Shown: piece after piece, positions 15,947 through 25,488 of the stretch
Numbering within the stretch: position 1 is the first letter of the stretch
How the letters are laid out: each line of letters opens with the position of its first letter
Made by a program: the position numbers and the translations under genes
Assembly (NCBI RefSeq): GCF_028596125.1
Contig: NZ_CP117229.1
Coordinates: forward strand, 356,001 to 420,000
DNA: 64,000 bases
DNA from: Listeria innocua
GTDB taxonomy: Bacteria > Bacillota > Bacilli > Lactobacillales > Listeriaceae
Direction of reading: 5' to 3'
The notes under the pieces: generated by a model
What the model was told of the DNA's origin: nothing
The model's database searches: none
The model's input: only the letters and a program-made list of their open reading frames with translations

Positions 15947-16708
15947 CTAAACCAACCTCACCAAAACCCCAACATCCGCACAATACCCCAAACACCCACC
16001 AGCCATTTCCTTCGACGTAACCAACCAATCAAATTCCGCCAGCTCCCCGTACGTAAGCAACGCCGATTTATCCACCTTTGTATGATCCACCAGCAAAAAT
16101 TTCTCCCTGGCTTTTTCCATCATATGGCGCTTAATCTCATACTCCAAAATATCCGAGTTCATCACCCCATGCGTAGTCGAAAGTGCAGTCGCGGCCATGA
16201 AAGCTTTTGTAATATTGTATTTCTCAAAAAACCCCCAGTTCTCCACGCCAACAAATGATTTAGTACTCGTTTTAAAAGTCGAGCCAATCACAATTAATTT
16301 CACATTATCCATTTCACTCGCAAAATTAATCACATCTAGGCTGTTCGTAATAATAGTAATCTCCTTATCCGTTGGCAGAGCCGCAGCGAGACAGCTAGTC
16401 GTTGTCCCGGAATCAATAAAAATCAAATCATTCTCTTCAATAAAATCAGCTGCTGCTTTTCCGATAAGCTGTTTTTCAGCATGATTTTCTGTATCACGAT
16501 TTTCGAACGGCCGAATTTCTTCAGGATTATTATAAATAGAAACGACACCACCATAGACTTTTTTGATGGTGTTTTTTTGGAGAAGTTTGGCAATGTCGCG
16601 ACGAATAGTATTTTTAGAAACGTTGAATTGTTTGCATAAATCATCGAGGCTAGCGCTGCCTTTTTCGTGAATTAAATTCTCTATCGCTTGAATGCGTTGT
16701 ACTTTCAT
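15947..16708 (-). CDS. iolR: DeoR-family repressor of the inositol operon (IolR-like)
   Basis: 253 residues with an N-terminal DeoR HTH (GSASLDDLCKQFNVSKNTIRRDIAKL) and a DeoRC sugar-phosphate sensor domain (FIDSGTTTSCLAAALP, VFIDSGTT-type ribose-phosphate loop). Size and N-terminus match Bacillus IolR. It is divergent from iolABCD, so it most likely represses that operon and is relieved by a phosphorylated inositol catabolite (known for B. subtilis; inferred here). The ATG at 16708 is chosen because AAAGGATGA precedes it; an in-frame TTG 21 nt upstream lacks a ribosome site. Confidence 0.88.
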   Translation of the reverse strand: MKVQRIQAIENLIHEKGSASLDDLCKQFNVSKNTIRRDIAKLLQKNTIKKVYGGVVSIYNNPEEIRPFENRDTENHAEKQLIGKAAADFIEENDLIFIDSGTTTSCLAAALPTDKEITIITNSLDVINFASEMDNVKLIVIGSTFKTSTKSFVGVENWGFFEKYNITKAFMAATALSTTHGVMNSDILEYEIKRHMMEKAREKFLLVDHTKVDKSALLTYGELAEFDWLVTSKEMAGGCLGYCADVGVLVRLV

Positions 16709-16851
16709 TTGAAATTCATCCTTTGGCAAAAAAATTGTTTTCTCCCCTATTTATAACACATGCTCAAAAGGTAATCAACTATGATTTTTTATGGTGAAGT
16801 TAGTGACAAAAATTAAATTGACTCTCCAATTTTATTGGCTTAAGATGGGGT

Positions 16852-16857
16852 TATAAT
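16852..16857 (+). promoter_or_regulatory. Probable -10 box of the iolABCD promoter
   Basis: TATAAT 47 bp upstream of iolA. A TTGACT at 16818-16823 is too far away (28 bp) to pair with it, so the -35 is weak or the promoter needs help. Confidence 0.45.
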
Positions 16858-16903
16858 CGATTGATGGTTAACTTATGAGTAATTTTAAGTGGAGGGATAA
16901 TTT

Positions 16904-18370
16904 ATGGCAGATGTACGGAAATTAAAGAATTATATTAATGGTGAATGGGTCGAGAGTAAGGCGGACAAATACGAAGATGTCATCAATCCAGCGACGGGCG
17001 AAGTGCTGTGCCAAGTGCCAATATCGACGCGCGCGGAATTAGACCAAGCCGCTGTCATTGCCGAACAAGCTTTTGAAAAATGGAGCCAAGTTGCTGTGCC
17101 AAGACGTGCACGGGTTCTATTTAGTTTCCAACAGTTACTCATTCAACATAAAGAAGAACTAGCAAGACTGATTACACTCGAAAATGGTAAAAATTTATCT
17201 GAGGCACGCGGCGAAGTGCAACGTGGTATTGAAAATGTTGAGTTCGCGGCGGGAGCACCAACACTCATGATGGGTGATTCGCTTGCTTCGATTGCAACAG
17301 ATGTGGAGGCGGCAAATTATCGCTATCCGGTCGGAGTTGTTGGCGGAATTGCACCATTTAACTTTCCGATGATGGTTCCTTGTTGGATGTTCCCAATGGC
17401 TATCGCGCTCGGTAACTCGTTTATTTTAAAACCTTCTGAGCGAACACCGCTTTTAATGGAGAAATTGGTTGAATTATTTTCCGAAGCTGGTCTTCCAAAA
17501 GGTGTGTTCAATGTGGTATACGGCGCGCATGATGTGGTTAATGGTATTTTAGAAAACGAAACAATTAAAGCGGTTTCTTTTGTAGGTTCTAAGCCGGTTG
17601 GGGAGTATGTCTACAAAACAGGAAGCGCGAACTTGAAACGTGTGCAAGCTTTGACAGGCGCGAAAAACCATACGATTGTGCTTAATGATGCGGATTTAGA
17701 AGATACCGTGACGAATGTTATTTCAGCGGCATTTGGATCGGCTGGCGAACGGTGCATGGCGTGTGCGGTTGTTACAGTTGAAGAAGGTATTGCGGACGAT
17801 TTTCTAGCGGCACTTCGAACAGCGGCGCAGAATGTGAAAATTGGAAACGGGTTAGACGATGGCGTTTTCCTTGGTCCGGTAATTCGCGAAGAAAATCAAA
17901 AACGCACAATTGCTTATATTGAAAAAGGCGTGGAAGAAGGGGCGAAATTAACGGTAGATGGTCGTGAAACAGGGCTTTCTGAAGGATATTTTGTTGGACC
18001 GACGATTTTGGAAGATGTTACGACGGATATGACAATTTGGAAAGATGAGATTTTTGCACCAGTTTTATCTGTGATTCGTGTGAAAAACCTCCAAGAAGCA
18101 GTACGGGTTGCGAATCAATCTGAATTTGCGAATGGCGCTTGTATTTTCACAAATAATGCCAAAGCAATTCGATACTTTAGAGAAAAAATTGATGCTGGAA
18201 TGCTTGGTGTGAATTTGGGCGTACCTGCTCCGATGGCATTTTTCCCGTTTTCTGGTTGGAAATCGTCCTTTTATGGAACGCTTCATGCTAACGGCAAAGA
18301 CAGTGTGGATTTTTACACGCATAAGAAAGTTGTCACTGCGAGATATTCATTAAAAGGTTACGAAGAATAG
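16904..18370 (+). CDS. iolA: Methylmalonate-semialdehyde dehydrogenase IolA
   Basis: A 488-residue aldehyde dehydrogenase superfamily enzyme that turns malonate semialdehyde (or methylmalonate semialdehyde) plus CoA and NAD into acetyl-CoA (or propionyl-CoA), the last step of inositol catabolism. The catalytic Cys284 lies in AGERCMAC, a form typical of MMSDH; the NAD-binding [12 protein letters not shown] and [14 protein letters not shown] segments are intact. Start ATG after GTGGAGGG. First gene of the iolABCD operon; iolB begins 12 nt later. Confidence 0.96.
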   Translation: MADVRKLKNYINGEWVESKADKYEDVINPATGEVLCQVPISTRAELDQAAVIAEQAFEKWSQVAVPRRARVLFSFQQLLIQHKEELARLITLENGKNLSEARGEVQRGIENVEFAAGAPTLMMGDSLASIATDVEAANYRYPVGVVGGIAPFNFPMMVPCWMFPMAIALGNSFILKPSERTPLLMEKLVELFSEAGLPKGVFNVVYGAHDVVNGILENETIKAVSFVGSKPVGEYVYKTGSANLKRVQALTGAKNHTIVLNDADLEDTVTNVISAAFGSAGERCMACAVVTVEEGIADDFLAALRTAAQNVKIGNGLDDGVFLGPVIREENQKRTIAYIEKGVEEGAKLTVDGRETGLSEGYFVGPTILEDVTTDMTIWKDEIFAPVLSVIRVKNLQEAVRVANQSEFANGACIFTNNAKAIRYFREKIDAGMLGVNLGVPAPMAFFPFSGWKSSFYGTLHANGKDSVDFYTHKKVVTARYSLKGYEE

Positions 18371-18381
18371 GAGGTGCGGAC

Positions 18382-19203
18382 ATGAGCAAACTATTACGAA
18401 AACCGTTAAATGAAAGAATAGCGCCTGGCGTTACGCTTGTGCAGGATATTAACCAAGGGAATTCTCCGCTAAGTTATGTTGGGTTTCGCTTGATTGAACT
18501 GGAAAAAGGCGCCGTTTATCAGGAGGCTCTTACTGATTTGGAGTGCTGCATTGTCGCGCTTACTGGGAAAATTACAGTGAGTGAGGGTGACGATATTTTT
18601 GCGGAGATTGGGACAAGAGCGAACGTCTTTGAAAAAATTCCGACAGATAGCGTGTTTATTTCTGGTGGACGGGCGTTTCAAGTGAAGGCGGACACAGAAA
18701 AAGCTCGTGTAGCGCTTTGCTACTCCCCGGCGAATCGAGACTTGCCAACGACACTTATTAAAGCTAGTGATAATTCGATTGAGCAACGCGGAAAATATCA
18801 AAATAAACGACTGGTACATAACATTTTGCCAGATGTAAGTGAGGTTGCGAGCAGTTTGTTGGTTGTGGAAGTGTATACGGATGGCGGAAATTTTTCGAGT
18901 TATCCGCCGCATAAACATGACCGCGATAATCTGCCAGCAGAGTCGCTTTTGGAAGAAAGTTATTATCATGAAATTAATCCGGAGCAAGGTTTTATTTTTC
19001 AACGTGTCTATACGGATGACCGGACGCTTGATGAAACGATGGCTGTGGAGCACCAGAATGCGGTTATTGTTCCAGAGGGCTATCATCCTGTGGGGGTTCC
19101 GGACGGATATGATTCTTACTATTTAAACGTGATGGCTGGACCGAAACGGGTTTGGAAATTTCACAATGATCCAGACCATGAATGGATTTTAGAGCGAGAC
19201 TAA
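18382..19203 (+). CDS. iolB: 5-deoxy-glucuronate isomerase IolB
   Basis: A 273-residue cupin-fold isomerase that converts 5-deoxy-glucuronate to 2-deoxy-5-keto-gluconate. The metal-binding stretch FSSYPPHKHDRDNLPAESLLEESYYHEI, a hallmark of IolB, sits around residues 170-200. Full length for the family. SD is AGGAGGTG. Cytoplasmic; second gene of the operon. Confidence 0.96.
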   Translation: MSKLLRKPLNERIAPGVTLVQDINQGNSPLSYVGFRLIELEKGAVYQEALTDLECCIVALTGKITVSEGDDIFAEIGTRANVFEKIPTDSVFISGGRAFQVKADTEKARVALCYSPANRDLPTTLIKASDNSIEQRGKYQNKRLVHNILPDVSEVASSLLVVEVYTDGGNFSSYPPHKHDRDNLPAESLLEESYYHEINPEQGFIFQRVYTDDRTLDETMAVEHQNAVIVPEGYHPVGVPDGYDSYYLNVMAGPKRVWKFHNDPDHEWILERD

Positions 19204-19219
19204 GAGGAGGATTTGGAGC

Positions 19220-20197
19220 ATGAATCTAAACAAATATAGCGAACGAAAATTTGATTTAATCACAGTAGGACGCGCTTGCATTGATTTGAATGCGGTCGAA
19301 TACAATCGTCCAATGGAAGAAACGATGACTTTTTCTAAATATGTGGGTGGTTCCCCGGCGAATATTGCGATAGGAACCGCAAAACTCGGCTTAAAAGTAG
19401 GCTTTATCGGCAAAATTTCAGATGATCAACATGGTAGGTTTATTGAAAAATATATGCGCGATTTGAATATAAACACGGCTGGAATGGTGAAAGATACAGC
19501 TGGGCGCAAAGTTGGTTTGGCGTTTACGGAAATTAAGAGCCCGGAAGAATGTAGTATTTTAATGTATCGTGAAAATGTAGCGGATTTATATTTGACGCCG
19601 GAAGAGATTTCGGAAGACTACATAAAAGAAACACGGGTGCTCCTCATTTCAGGTACAGCTTTAGCGCAAAGTCCATCACGGGAAGCCGTTTTAAAAGCAG
19701 TCCACCTAGCTCAGAAAAACGATGTAATAGTCGCTTTTGAACTGGATTATCGCCCGTATACTTGGAAAAATACGGAAGAAACAGCGGTTTATTATTCACT
19801 TGTCGCGGAACAAGCGGATGTGATAATCGGTACGCGTGACGAATTTGATATGATGGAAAATCAAATTGGTGGTAACAATGAAATGACAATAGACAATCTT
19901 TTCAAACATAAAGCAGAAATTATCGTGATTAAGCACGGTGTAGAAGGGTCTTTTGCGTATACAAAAGCAGGCGAAACATTCCGAGCACAAGCCTATAAAA
20001 CTAAAGTCCTCAAAACATTTGGCGCAGGAGATTCCTATGCATCTGCATTCTTATATGGACTGTTTAGCGGCGAAAATATCGAAACAGCACTTAAATTCGG
20101 AAGTGCGGCGGCTTCGATTGTTGTGAGTAAACATAGTTCTTCCGATGCGATGCCAACAGCCGATGAAATTAAAGCGCTTATTGCGAACGCGGATTAG
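19220..20197 (+). CDS. iolC: 5-dehydro-2-deoxygluconokinase IolC
   Basis: A 325-residue PfkB-family sugar kinase. The N-terminal glycine motif (YVGGSPANIAIGTAKLG) and the C-terminal anion-hole/catalytic motif (TFGAGDSYASAFLYG, with the catalytic Asp) are both present. It phosphorylates 2-deoxy-5-keto-gluconate, giving the compound thought to induce the pathway through IolR. It starts with ATG after AGAGGAGG. Confidence 0.96.
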   Translation: MNLNKYSERKFDLITVGRACIDLNAVEYNRPMEETMTFSKYVGGSPANIAIGTAKLGLKVGFIGKISDDQHGRFIEKYMRDLNINTAGMVKDTAGRKVGLAFTEIKSPEECSILMYRENVADLYLTPEEISEDYIKETRVLLISGTALAQSPSREAVLKAVHLAQKNDVIVAFELDYRPYTWKNTEETAVYYSLVAEQADVIIGTRDEFDMMENQIGGNNEMTIDNLFKHKAEIIVIKHGVEGSFAYTKAGETFRAQAYKTKVLKTFGAGDSYASAFLYGLFSGENIETALKFGSAAASIVVSKHSSSDAMPTADEIKALIANAD

Positions 20198-20208
20198 GAG
20201 GGATTTTG

Positions 20209-22125
20209 ATGACTGAAAAAACAATTCGACTAACTACTGCGCAAGCTTTGGTGAAATTTTTAAATCAACAGTATATTGAGGTGGACGGTGAATCTGCGCC
20301 GTTTGTGGACGGGATTTTCACATTGTTTGGGCACGGGAATGTGGTTGGGATTGGGCAGGCTTTGGAAGAAAATCCAGGTCATTTAAAAGTCTACCAAGGA
20401 AAAAATGAGCAGGGCATGGCGCACGCGGCAATCGCCTATGCAAAACAAAAAAATCGTAAGCGCATCTACGCATGTTCCACGTCAGCTGGACCAGGTTCTG
20501 CTAACTTAATTACAGCAGCTGGAACAGCATTTGCAAACAATTTACCAGTATTATTCTTGCCAGCCGACACATTCGCAACCAGACAGCCCGACCCAGTTTT
20601 GCAACAACTAGAGCATGAGTCGAGTACAGCAATCACAACCAACGATGGCTTCCAAGCAGTTTCAAAATATTTTGACCGTGTGCAGCGACCAGAGCAACTA
20701 ATGAGCGCACTGATTCGCGCCTTTGAAGTCATGACCAACCCAGTAAGCGCCGGCCCAGCAACAATCTGTATCGCGCAAGACACAGAAGGAGAAGCATTCG
20801 ATTACCCAGTAACGTTTTTCCAAAAAAGAATCCACTATCTTAATCGGCAAATTCCGACAAAACGCGAACTAACCGAGGCGGCGAAACTTATCAAAGCTAG
20901 CCAGACCCCGGTTATCATTGTTGGAGGTGGCGCCCGCTATTCAGATGCCCGCAAAGAATTAATCGCCCTTTCCGAACAAAACGACATTCCGCTCGTCGAA
21001 ACGCATGCTGGGAAATCCACCGTGGAGTTTAGCTTCAAAAACAACCTAGGCGGCACAGGCATCCTCGGTACACTGGCTGCAAATAAAATAATCCACGAGG
21101 CCGATTTAGTGATTGGAATTGGCACACGCTATACCGATTTCACAACGAGCTCCAAGACAGCCTTTAACCCAGCGACTAAATTTATCAATATCAACGTCAG
21201 CCGTATGCAAACATATAAACTAGATGCCTTCCAAGTGGTCGGTGATGCCAAAGCAACCCTAATCGAACTCACGCCACTTTTAAAAGGATACAAAACCCAA
21301 TTTGGTGACAAGATTTCGACGTATAAAAAAGAATGGCTAAAAGAACGAACACGTCTACAACATACAAAATTCAATCGTGATAATTTCGCTCCAGAAATCA
21401 AAAATCAATTTGATCAAACAACTTTAAACGAATATGCCGATAGCTTACAGACGGAATTCACACAAACCGAAGCATTGATTACAATTAATGATACCGTGGC
21501 GCCAGATAGCATCGTAGTGTGTTCAGCTGGTTCACTTCCGGGCGACCTGCAACGACTGTGGAATCCCGCTGTACCAAACACGTATCACCTAGAATATGGC
21601 TACTCTTGCATGGGCTACGAAATAAATGGTGCTCTTGGTGCAAAAATGGCCGCAAGCGATAACCAAGAAGTATACTCTATCGTCGGTGATGGCAGTTTCT
21701 GCATGTCCCACTCTGAACTACTGACTTCCTTACAATACGGCAAAAAAATTAACATTATGCTCTTCGATAATTCCGGATTTGGCTGTATCAACAATCTTCA
21801 AATGGCAAATGGTAGTGAAAGTTTCTTCTGTGAATTCCGCGATAACAATAACCAAATTATGCAAGTCGATTACGCTAAAATTGCAGAAGGATACGGCGCA
21901 AAAGTCTATAAAGCCAACACAAAAGAAGACTTAGTCAACGCGTTAGAAGACGCCAAAAAACAAACCAAAACAACTTTAATCGACATGAAAGTGTTGCCTA
22001 AAACCATGTCAGAAGGCTACCTTAACTGGTGGAATGTAGGCGTTTCCGAAGTTTCAAATAAAGAGAGCATCACCCGAGCATACGAAGCGAAACAAATAAA
22101 CCTGAAAAAAGCCCGACTATATTAA
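20209..22125 (+). CDS. iolD: 3D-(3,5/4)-trihydroxycyclohexane-1,2-dione hydrolase IolD
   Basis: A 638-residue thiamine-diphosphate-dependent enzyme that opens the ring of the trione/dione intermediate to 5-deoxy-glucuronate. The N-terminal active-site Glu region (KNEQGMAHAAIAYAKQ), the central domain and the C-terminal ThDP motif (SIVGDGSFCMSHSELLTSLQYGKKINIMLFDNSGFGC) are all present. ATG 20209 with GGAGGG upstream is used; a TTG one codon earlier is possible. Last gene of the operon, followed by a strong terminator. Genes for inositol dehydrogenase (iolG) and the dehydratase (iolE) are not in this window. Confidence 0.96.
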   Translation: MTEKTIRLTTAQALVKFLNQQYIEVDGESAPFVDGIFTLFGHGNVVGIGQALEENPGHLKVYQGKNEQGMAHAAIAYAKQKNRKRIYACSTSAGPGSANLITAAGTAFANNLPVLFLPADTFATRQPDPVLQQLEHESSTAITTNDGFQAVSKYFDRVQRPEQLMSALIRAFEVMTNPVSAGPATICIAQDTEGEAFDYPVTFFQKRIHYLNRQIPTKRELTEAAKLIKASQTPVIIVGGGARYSDARKELIALSEQNDIPLVETHAGKSTVEFSFKNNLGGTGILGTLAANKIIHEADLVIGIGTRYTDFTTSSKTAFNPATKFININVSRMQTYKLDAFQVVGDAKATLIELTPLLKGYKTQFGDKISTYKKEWLKERTRLQHTKFNRDNFAPEIKNQFDQTTLNEYADSLQTEFTQTEALITINDTVAPDSIVVCSAGSLPGDLQRLWNPAVPNTYHLEYGYSCMGYEINGALGAKMAASDNQEVYSIVGDGSFCMSHSELLTSLQYGKKINIMLFDNSGFGCINNLQMANGSESFFCEFRDNNNQIMQVDYAKIAEGYGAKVYKANTKEDLVNALEDAKKQTKTTLIDMKVLPKTMSEGYLNWWNVGVSEVSNKESITRAYEAKQINLKKARLY

Positions 22126-22130
22126 GCTAA

Positions 22131-22166
22131 ACAAAAACAAGCCTGACTCAGAGGCTTGTTTTTGTT
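22131..22166 (+). terminator. Terminator of iolABCD
   Basis: Perfect 14-bp stem ACAAAAACAAGCCT / AGGCTTGTTTTTGT, loop GACTCAG. Confidence 0.95.
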
Positions 22167-22256
22167 TGCCGTATCTAATAGCCGCGCCTTGCATCACAGC
22201 AGTTTTTCTTTATAATAAGAGTAACTGTAAGATTATGTTTTTTAGGAGGAAATAAT

Positions 22257-22628
22257 ATGGAAGCTTTTGCAGAATATCTAGCTGAGATTGAAAACCCGGA
22301 ACACCGCGCACGAACACAAGAAGTTTTAACCTGGGTGGCGGAAACTTTTCCAAATCTAAAGCCAGAAATCAAATGGAATACACCAATGTTCACCAATAAT
22401 GGTACGTTCATCATTGGATTCTCAATTGCAAAACAGCATATGAGTGTTTCCCCAGAAGTAGCTGGAATTGATCGTTTTGAAACGGAACTGAAAGAAGCTG
22501 GTTATAGTCATACGAAGGGAATTTTCCGGATTTTATGGAAGAAACCAGTAGATTTTGATTTACTAGCAAAAATAATCGAGTTTAATATTCAAGATAAAGC
22601 TAATTATAGTAGTTTTTGGCGCGTATAA
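22257..22628 (+). CDS. DUF1801 frataxin-like protein (YdhG/Fra type)
   Basis: A 123-residue soluble protein with the YdhG/DUF1801 fold signature ([29 protein letters not shown]). The Bacillus homologue Fra has been described as a frataxin-like iron chaperone for Fe-S and haem synthesis; this role is inferred by family only. SD is TTAGGAGGA. Monocistronic. Confidence 0.82.
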   Translation: MEAFAEYLAEIENPEHRARTQEVLTWVAETFPNLKPEIKWNTPMFTNNGTFIIGFSIAKQHMSVSPEVAGIDRFETELKEAGYSHTKGIFRILWKKPVDFDLLAKIIEFNIQDKANYSSFWRV

Positions 22629-22719
22629 GTAAATTATAGTTACTTTGTCGCGTAGCAAATCCGGATTTTTTATGACATAATAAATAAGCTAAAATGTATT
22701 TTAAAAAGAGTGGTGTAAA

Positions 22720-23088
22720 ATGCGTATTTTTTGTGGAATTATGTCAATCCAAGCAGGCTTTATTGGTGCTCTTGCTGAACTACTAAGTCCTGACAGCAAA
22801 AAAAATAACTTGTTTATGATACCGGAAGATCTTGCGGCGTCATCGGGCTATCTAATGTCACTTGCGATGATTTTAGCAGGAATCCTCATTATTTGTGCTT
22901 ATCGAAATGATTTTCTAATATTTATGGCACTAATTTTATGGCTATTTGGACTTGTTTTTGGACTGATTTTCACCCCTAGTTATTCTGGATTCTATTTCCG
23001 TCCAATCGTATGTTTAATAAGCTTCTTAATGGGCCTGTTTATTTTTACGGATTATACAAGACATCGAGATGTGAACGAAGAAAGGTGA
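22720..23088 (+). CDS. Small four-helix membrane protein, unknown function
   Basis: A 122-residue integral membrane protein with four hydrophobic segments (IMSIQAGFIGALAELL; YLMSLAMILAGILIICAY; FLIFMALILWLFGLVFGLIF; PIVCLISFLMGLFIF) and a short charged C-terminal tail (RHRDVNEER). I do not recognise the family. It faces ltrA convergently and ends at a hairpin. Confidence 0.72.
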   Translation: MRIFCGIMSIQAGFIGALAELLSPDSKKNNLFMIPEDLAASSGYLMSLAMILAGILIICAYRNDFLIFMALILWLFGLVFGLIFTPSYSGFYFRPIVCLISFLMGLFIFTDYTRHRDVNEER

Positions 23089-23109
23089 GCGAAATGCCCA
23101 CCTTTTTTT
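23080..23109 (+). terminator. Terminator between convergent genes
   Basis: AAAGGTGAGC / GCCCACCTTT stem-loop followed by seven T; the stem overlaps the last codons of the upstream gene. Confidence 0.75.
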
Positions 23110-23112
23110 ATT

Positions 23113-24228
23113 TTATATCCGTGCAGGTCGCGAAGTCCGAAACTGCAACCCAAGATCAATCAATGCACAAATCCAAATGCTTACAAAACTAACAAATAAC
23201 GGTAAATTTGTATAAAGATTAAGGAAAAACAACCCAACGAGAAGCAATAATAAAAGCGCATCTTTCCAAAAAGAAAAGCTCACTTCCACCTTTTTGTGGG
23301 TTATAAAAACGAATTGTTTTGAGATGAAAAATAGTGCTACAGAGCCAAACAACATCAAAAGTAATACGTTTTTTTCTAAATGATCCTCAAACAATAAATG
23401 CAAATTCGCCGCAAGTAGCATAATGGAAATAATAATAAAGAAATGTCCATAAATTAAGTACTGCCCATATGTTTCTTTATGATGATCGATTATTTTTTCA
23501 AAGCTATGAAAGTAAGAGACGAAGAGTGTGCTGATAATTAAAAAGCCGAGAAAAGTATAGCTGATAGTGTATAAATCAAGCGTATGCCCCACCAAAATGG
23601 TAGTAATCGCGACGATGCTCTCACCAAATGTAATAATGACGAACAAACCAAATCGCTCTGCCAAATGCGGGAAATCAACGGGAACTTTCCGTAATGTTTT
23701 TGCTAAGAATAACGGTAAAATAATATCAACTGCGATACCTAGATACATTACTAAATAACGAATAAAGCCATCAAAGAAAACCGAAGTAGCTGTCGTGAAA
23801 ACCCCAAGCAGAAACACACTTCCTAGTATAATCGCCACCTTGCGCGCGTTTCCACTTAGCTGTCTACTAATAACAAAATACTGAATAACCGTAATAAATC
23901 GAATGCCTAAATAACCAATTAAAAAAGTATAGTACGTATTTGAAAAAGTTAAATCAAAGCTCGCCGTCATCAAAATCAAGAAAAACATTTGCGGCAACAT
24001 ATAAAGTTCAGGTAATTTTATCTTTTCACCAAAACGGTTGAAAAACATCGTCTGCCCCACCCATGCCCAAAACATCGGCGTTACCATCAGTAAATATTCG
24101 CCAAAATAAACAGCTGTTTTATCGGGATGATTATCAACACTAAGTAAAAGATGGGTCGTGGAAGCAACCGCGGTAACAAATATTAAATCAAAAAATAATT
24201 CTAGCCAAGAAACTTTTCTTTCAGTCAT
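23113..24228 (-). CDS. ltrA: Low temperature requirement protein A (LtrA)
   Basis: A 371-residue membrane protein opening with ERKVSWLELFFDLIFVTAVASTTHLL, the signature of the LtrA family, then about ten further hydrophobic helices. LtrA was named for a Listeria mutant unable to grow in the cold; its biochemical role is not known. The charged motif FGESIVAITTILVGH, typical of the family, is present. On the minus strand an extended -10 (TGGTATAAT; TATA part complementary to 24261-24266) lies upstream. Confidence 0.92.
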   Translation of the reverse strand: MTERKVSWLELFFDLIFVTAVASTTHLLLSVDNHPDKTAVYFGEYLLMVTPMFWAWVGQTMFFNRFGEKIKLPELYMLPQMFFLILMTASFDLTFSNTYYTFLIGYLGIRFITVIQYFVISRQLSGNARKVAIILGSVFLLGVFTTATSVFFDGFIRYLVMYLGIAVDIILPLFLAKTLRKVPVDFPHLAERFGLFVIITFGESIVAITTILVGHTLDLYTISYTFLGFLIISTLFVSYFHSFEKIIDHHKETYGQYLIYGHFFIIISIMLLAANLHLLFEDHLEKNVLLLMLFGSVALFFISKQFVFITHKKVEVSFSFWKDALLLLLLVGLFFLNLYTNLPLFVSFVSIWICALIDLGLQFRTSRPARI

Positions 24229-24294
24229 TATTTCACCCCATTAAATGCTCTTTTTTTAAAATTATACCACGCGGAAAGCTATTCTTATTTACTT

Positions 24295-24324
24295 TTGACA
24301 GTGGCTTGTCGAGAAAAGTATAAT
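24295..24324 (+). promoter_or_regulatory. Strong promoter of ung
   Basis: Exact TTGACA (24295-24300), an 18-bp spacer and exact TATAAT (24319-24324). It rules out the earlier in-frame start at 24323, which would sit in the -10 box. Confidence 0.9.
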
Positions 24325-24358
24325 GGAGGAACAAATTACTAGGACGGGAGAGAGCAAA

Positions 24359-25024
24359 ATGGTGAAAACTTGGGATGAATTTTTAGAGCAAGAAGCCAAA
24401 CAGCCTTATTTTATAGAATTGATGAAAGCTGTGAGTGAAGCGAGAGAAGAAGGAAATGTTTATCCATCAGAGGAAGATATGTTTTCGTGTTTCCGCTTAT
24501 GCCCTTATGATAAAGTCAAAGTTGTCATCCTTGGTCAAGACCCTTATCATGGCCCAGGTCAGGCACATGGCTTAAGTTTTTCTGTGCAAAAAGACGTTCG
24601 AATCCCGCCAAGCCTTCGAAATATTTACAAGGAACTAAAAAGCGACTTGGATATTGATCCAGCTAATCACGGTTATCTTGCTAAATGGGCGGAACAGGGA
24701 GTTTTACTAATGAACACAAGCTGGAGTGTGGAGGAAGGGAAAGCCGGAAGCCACAAAAAATTAGGTTGGGCGACATTTACCAATCACGTTTTAGAAGAAT
24801 TAAATAATTACGATAAGCCGCTCGTCTTTATTTTATGGGGAAATCACGCTATAAAAGCTGCAAGTGGTATCACTAATCCAAAACATTTACTGATTAAAGG
24901 AGTACATCCATCACCCCTTGCCGCAAGTCGTGGCTTTTTCGGAAGTAGACCATTTTCAAAAACTAATGAGTTCTTAAAAGAGAATAATAGAACGCCAATT
25001 GATTGGGATTTAAATAGTAAATAA
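24359..25024 (+). CDS. ung: Uracil-DNA glycosylase family 1
   Basis: A 221-residue enzyme that removes uracil from DNA. The water-activating Asp61 is in GQDPYHGPGQAHGLSFSV and the DNA-intercalation loop with His183 in HPSPLAASRGFFG; FILWGNHA is also conserved. Start: ATG 24359 with GGGAGAG upstream, consistent with the promoter position and family length. Cytoplasmic, base-excision repair. Confidence 0.95.
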   Translation: MVKTWDEFLEQEAKQPYFIELMKAVSEAREEGNVYPSEEDMFSCFRLCPYDKVKVVILGQDPYHGPGQAHGLSFSVQKDVRIPPSLRNIYKELKSDLDIDPANHGYLAKWAEQGVLLMNTSWSVEEGKAGSHKKLGWATFTNHVLEELNNYDKPLVFILWGNHAIKAASGITNPKHLLIKGVHPSPLAASRGFFGSRPFSKTNEFLKENNRTPIDWDLNSK

Positions 25025-25188
25025 TAGCAACATTTTGTCGTTTTTTCTTCCTATTATAAATTTTTCTTTAAAAGTGAAAAAATTTACAGAATAATTGCTA
25101 AAAGTTTTTTACATAAAGTTTCTTTCATGTTATGGTTATTACAGGAGATAGTTAAAACTTAAAAAAGTTCCTAAAGAAGGTGACTGGT

Positions 25189-25488
25189 TTGAAGCATAAT
25201 TTTACAGAAGATGACTTTGTTTATGGAGAATCATGGGGACTCGTGCATCGGGGGGTTTTAGAGGACAAAGAAATAGAAAGAATGAAAGCGCTACGAGACA
25301 AAGTAGTGGGCAAAAAAGGTGTAGCACAAACGACACTTAAACCGATTGGCAGTGTCAGAATAGACGGAGAAGTCTATGAAGCTCGCTTGAAAACAGGTTA
25401 TTTGGAAGTTGGAAAACCAATAATTGCAGTAGGTATCGATTTCGGATACGTACTAGTTAATGAAGATATACAGGAGGGAGAAAAATGA
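25189..25488 (+). CDS. Short NfeD-like OB-fold protein upstream of floA
   Basis: A 99-residue soluble protein. Its C-terminal half ([50 protein letters not shown]) is the OB-fold domain of NfeD proteins, without the usual serine protease and membrane domains. NfeD partners are commonly encoded next to flotillin-like proteins. TTG 25189 is chosen because AAGAAGGTGA lies 6-7 nt upstream; a GTG at 25180 is within that ribosome site. The end overlaps the floA start by 4 nt. Confidence 0.82.
   Translation: MKHNFTEDDFVYGESWGLVHRGVLEDKEIERMKALRDKVVGKKGVAQTTLKPIGSVRIDGEVYEARLKTGYLEVGKPIIAVGIDFGYVLVNEDIQEGEK

Noticed and set aside
18469-19086. 205-codon minus-strand ORF inside iolB
   Set aside because: Shadow of the well-supported iolB frame; composition is abnormal and no start signal is seen.
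24323-24358. In-frame ATG at 24323 as the start of ung
   Set aside because: It overlaps the -10 hexamer of a consensus promoter, so it cannot be in the mRNA.
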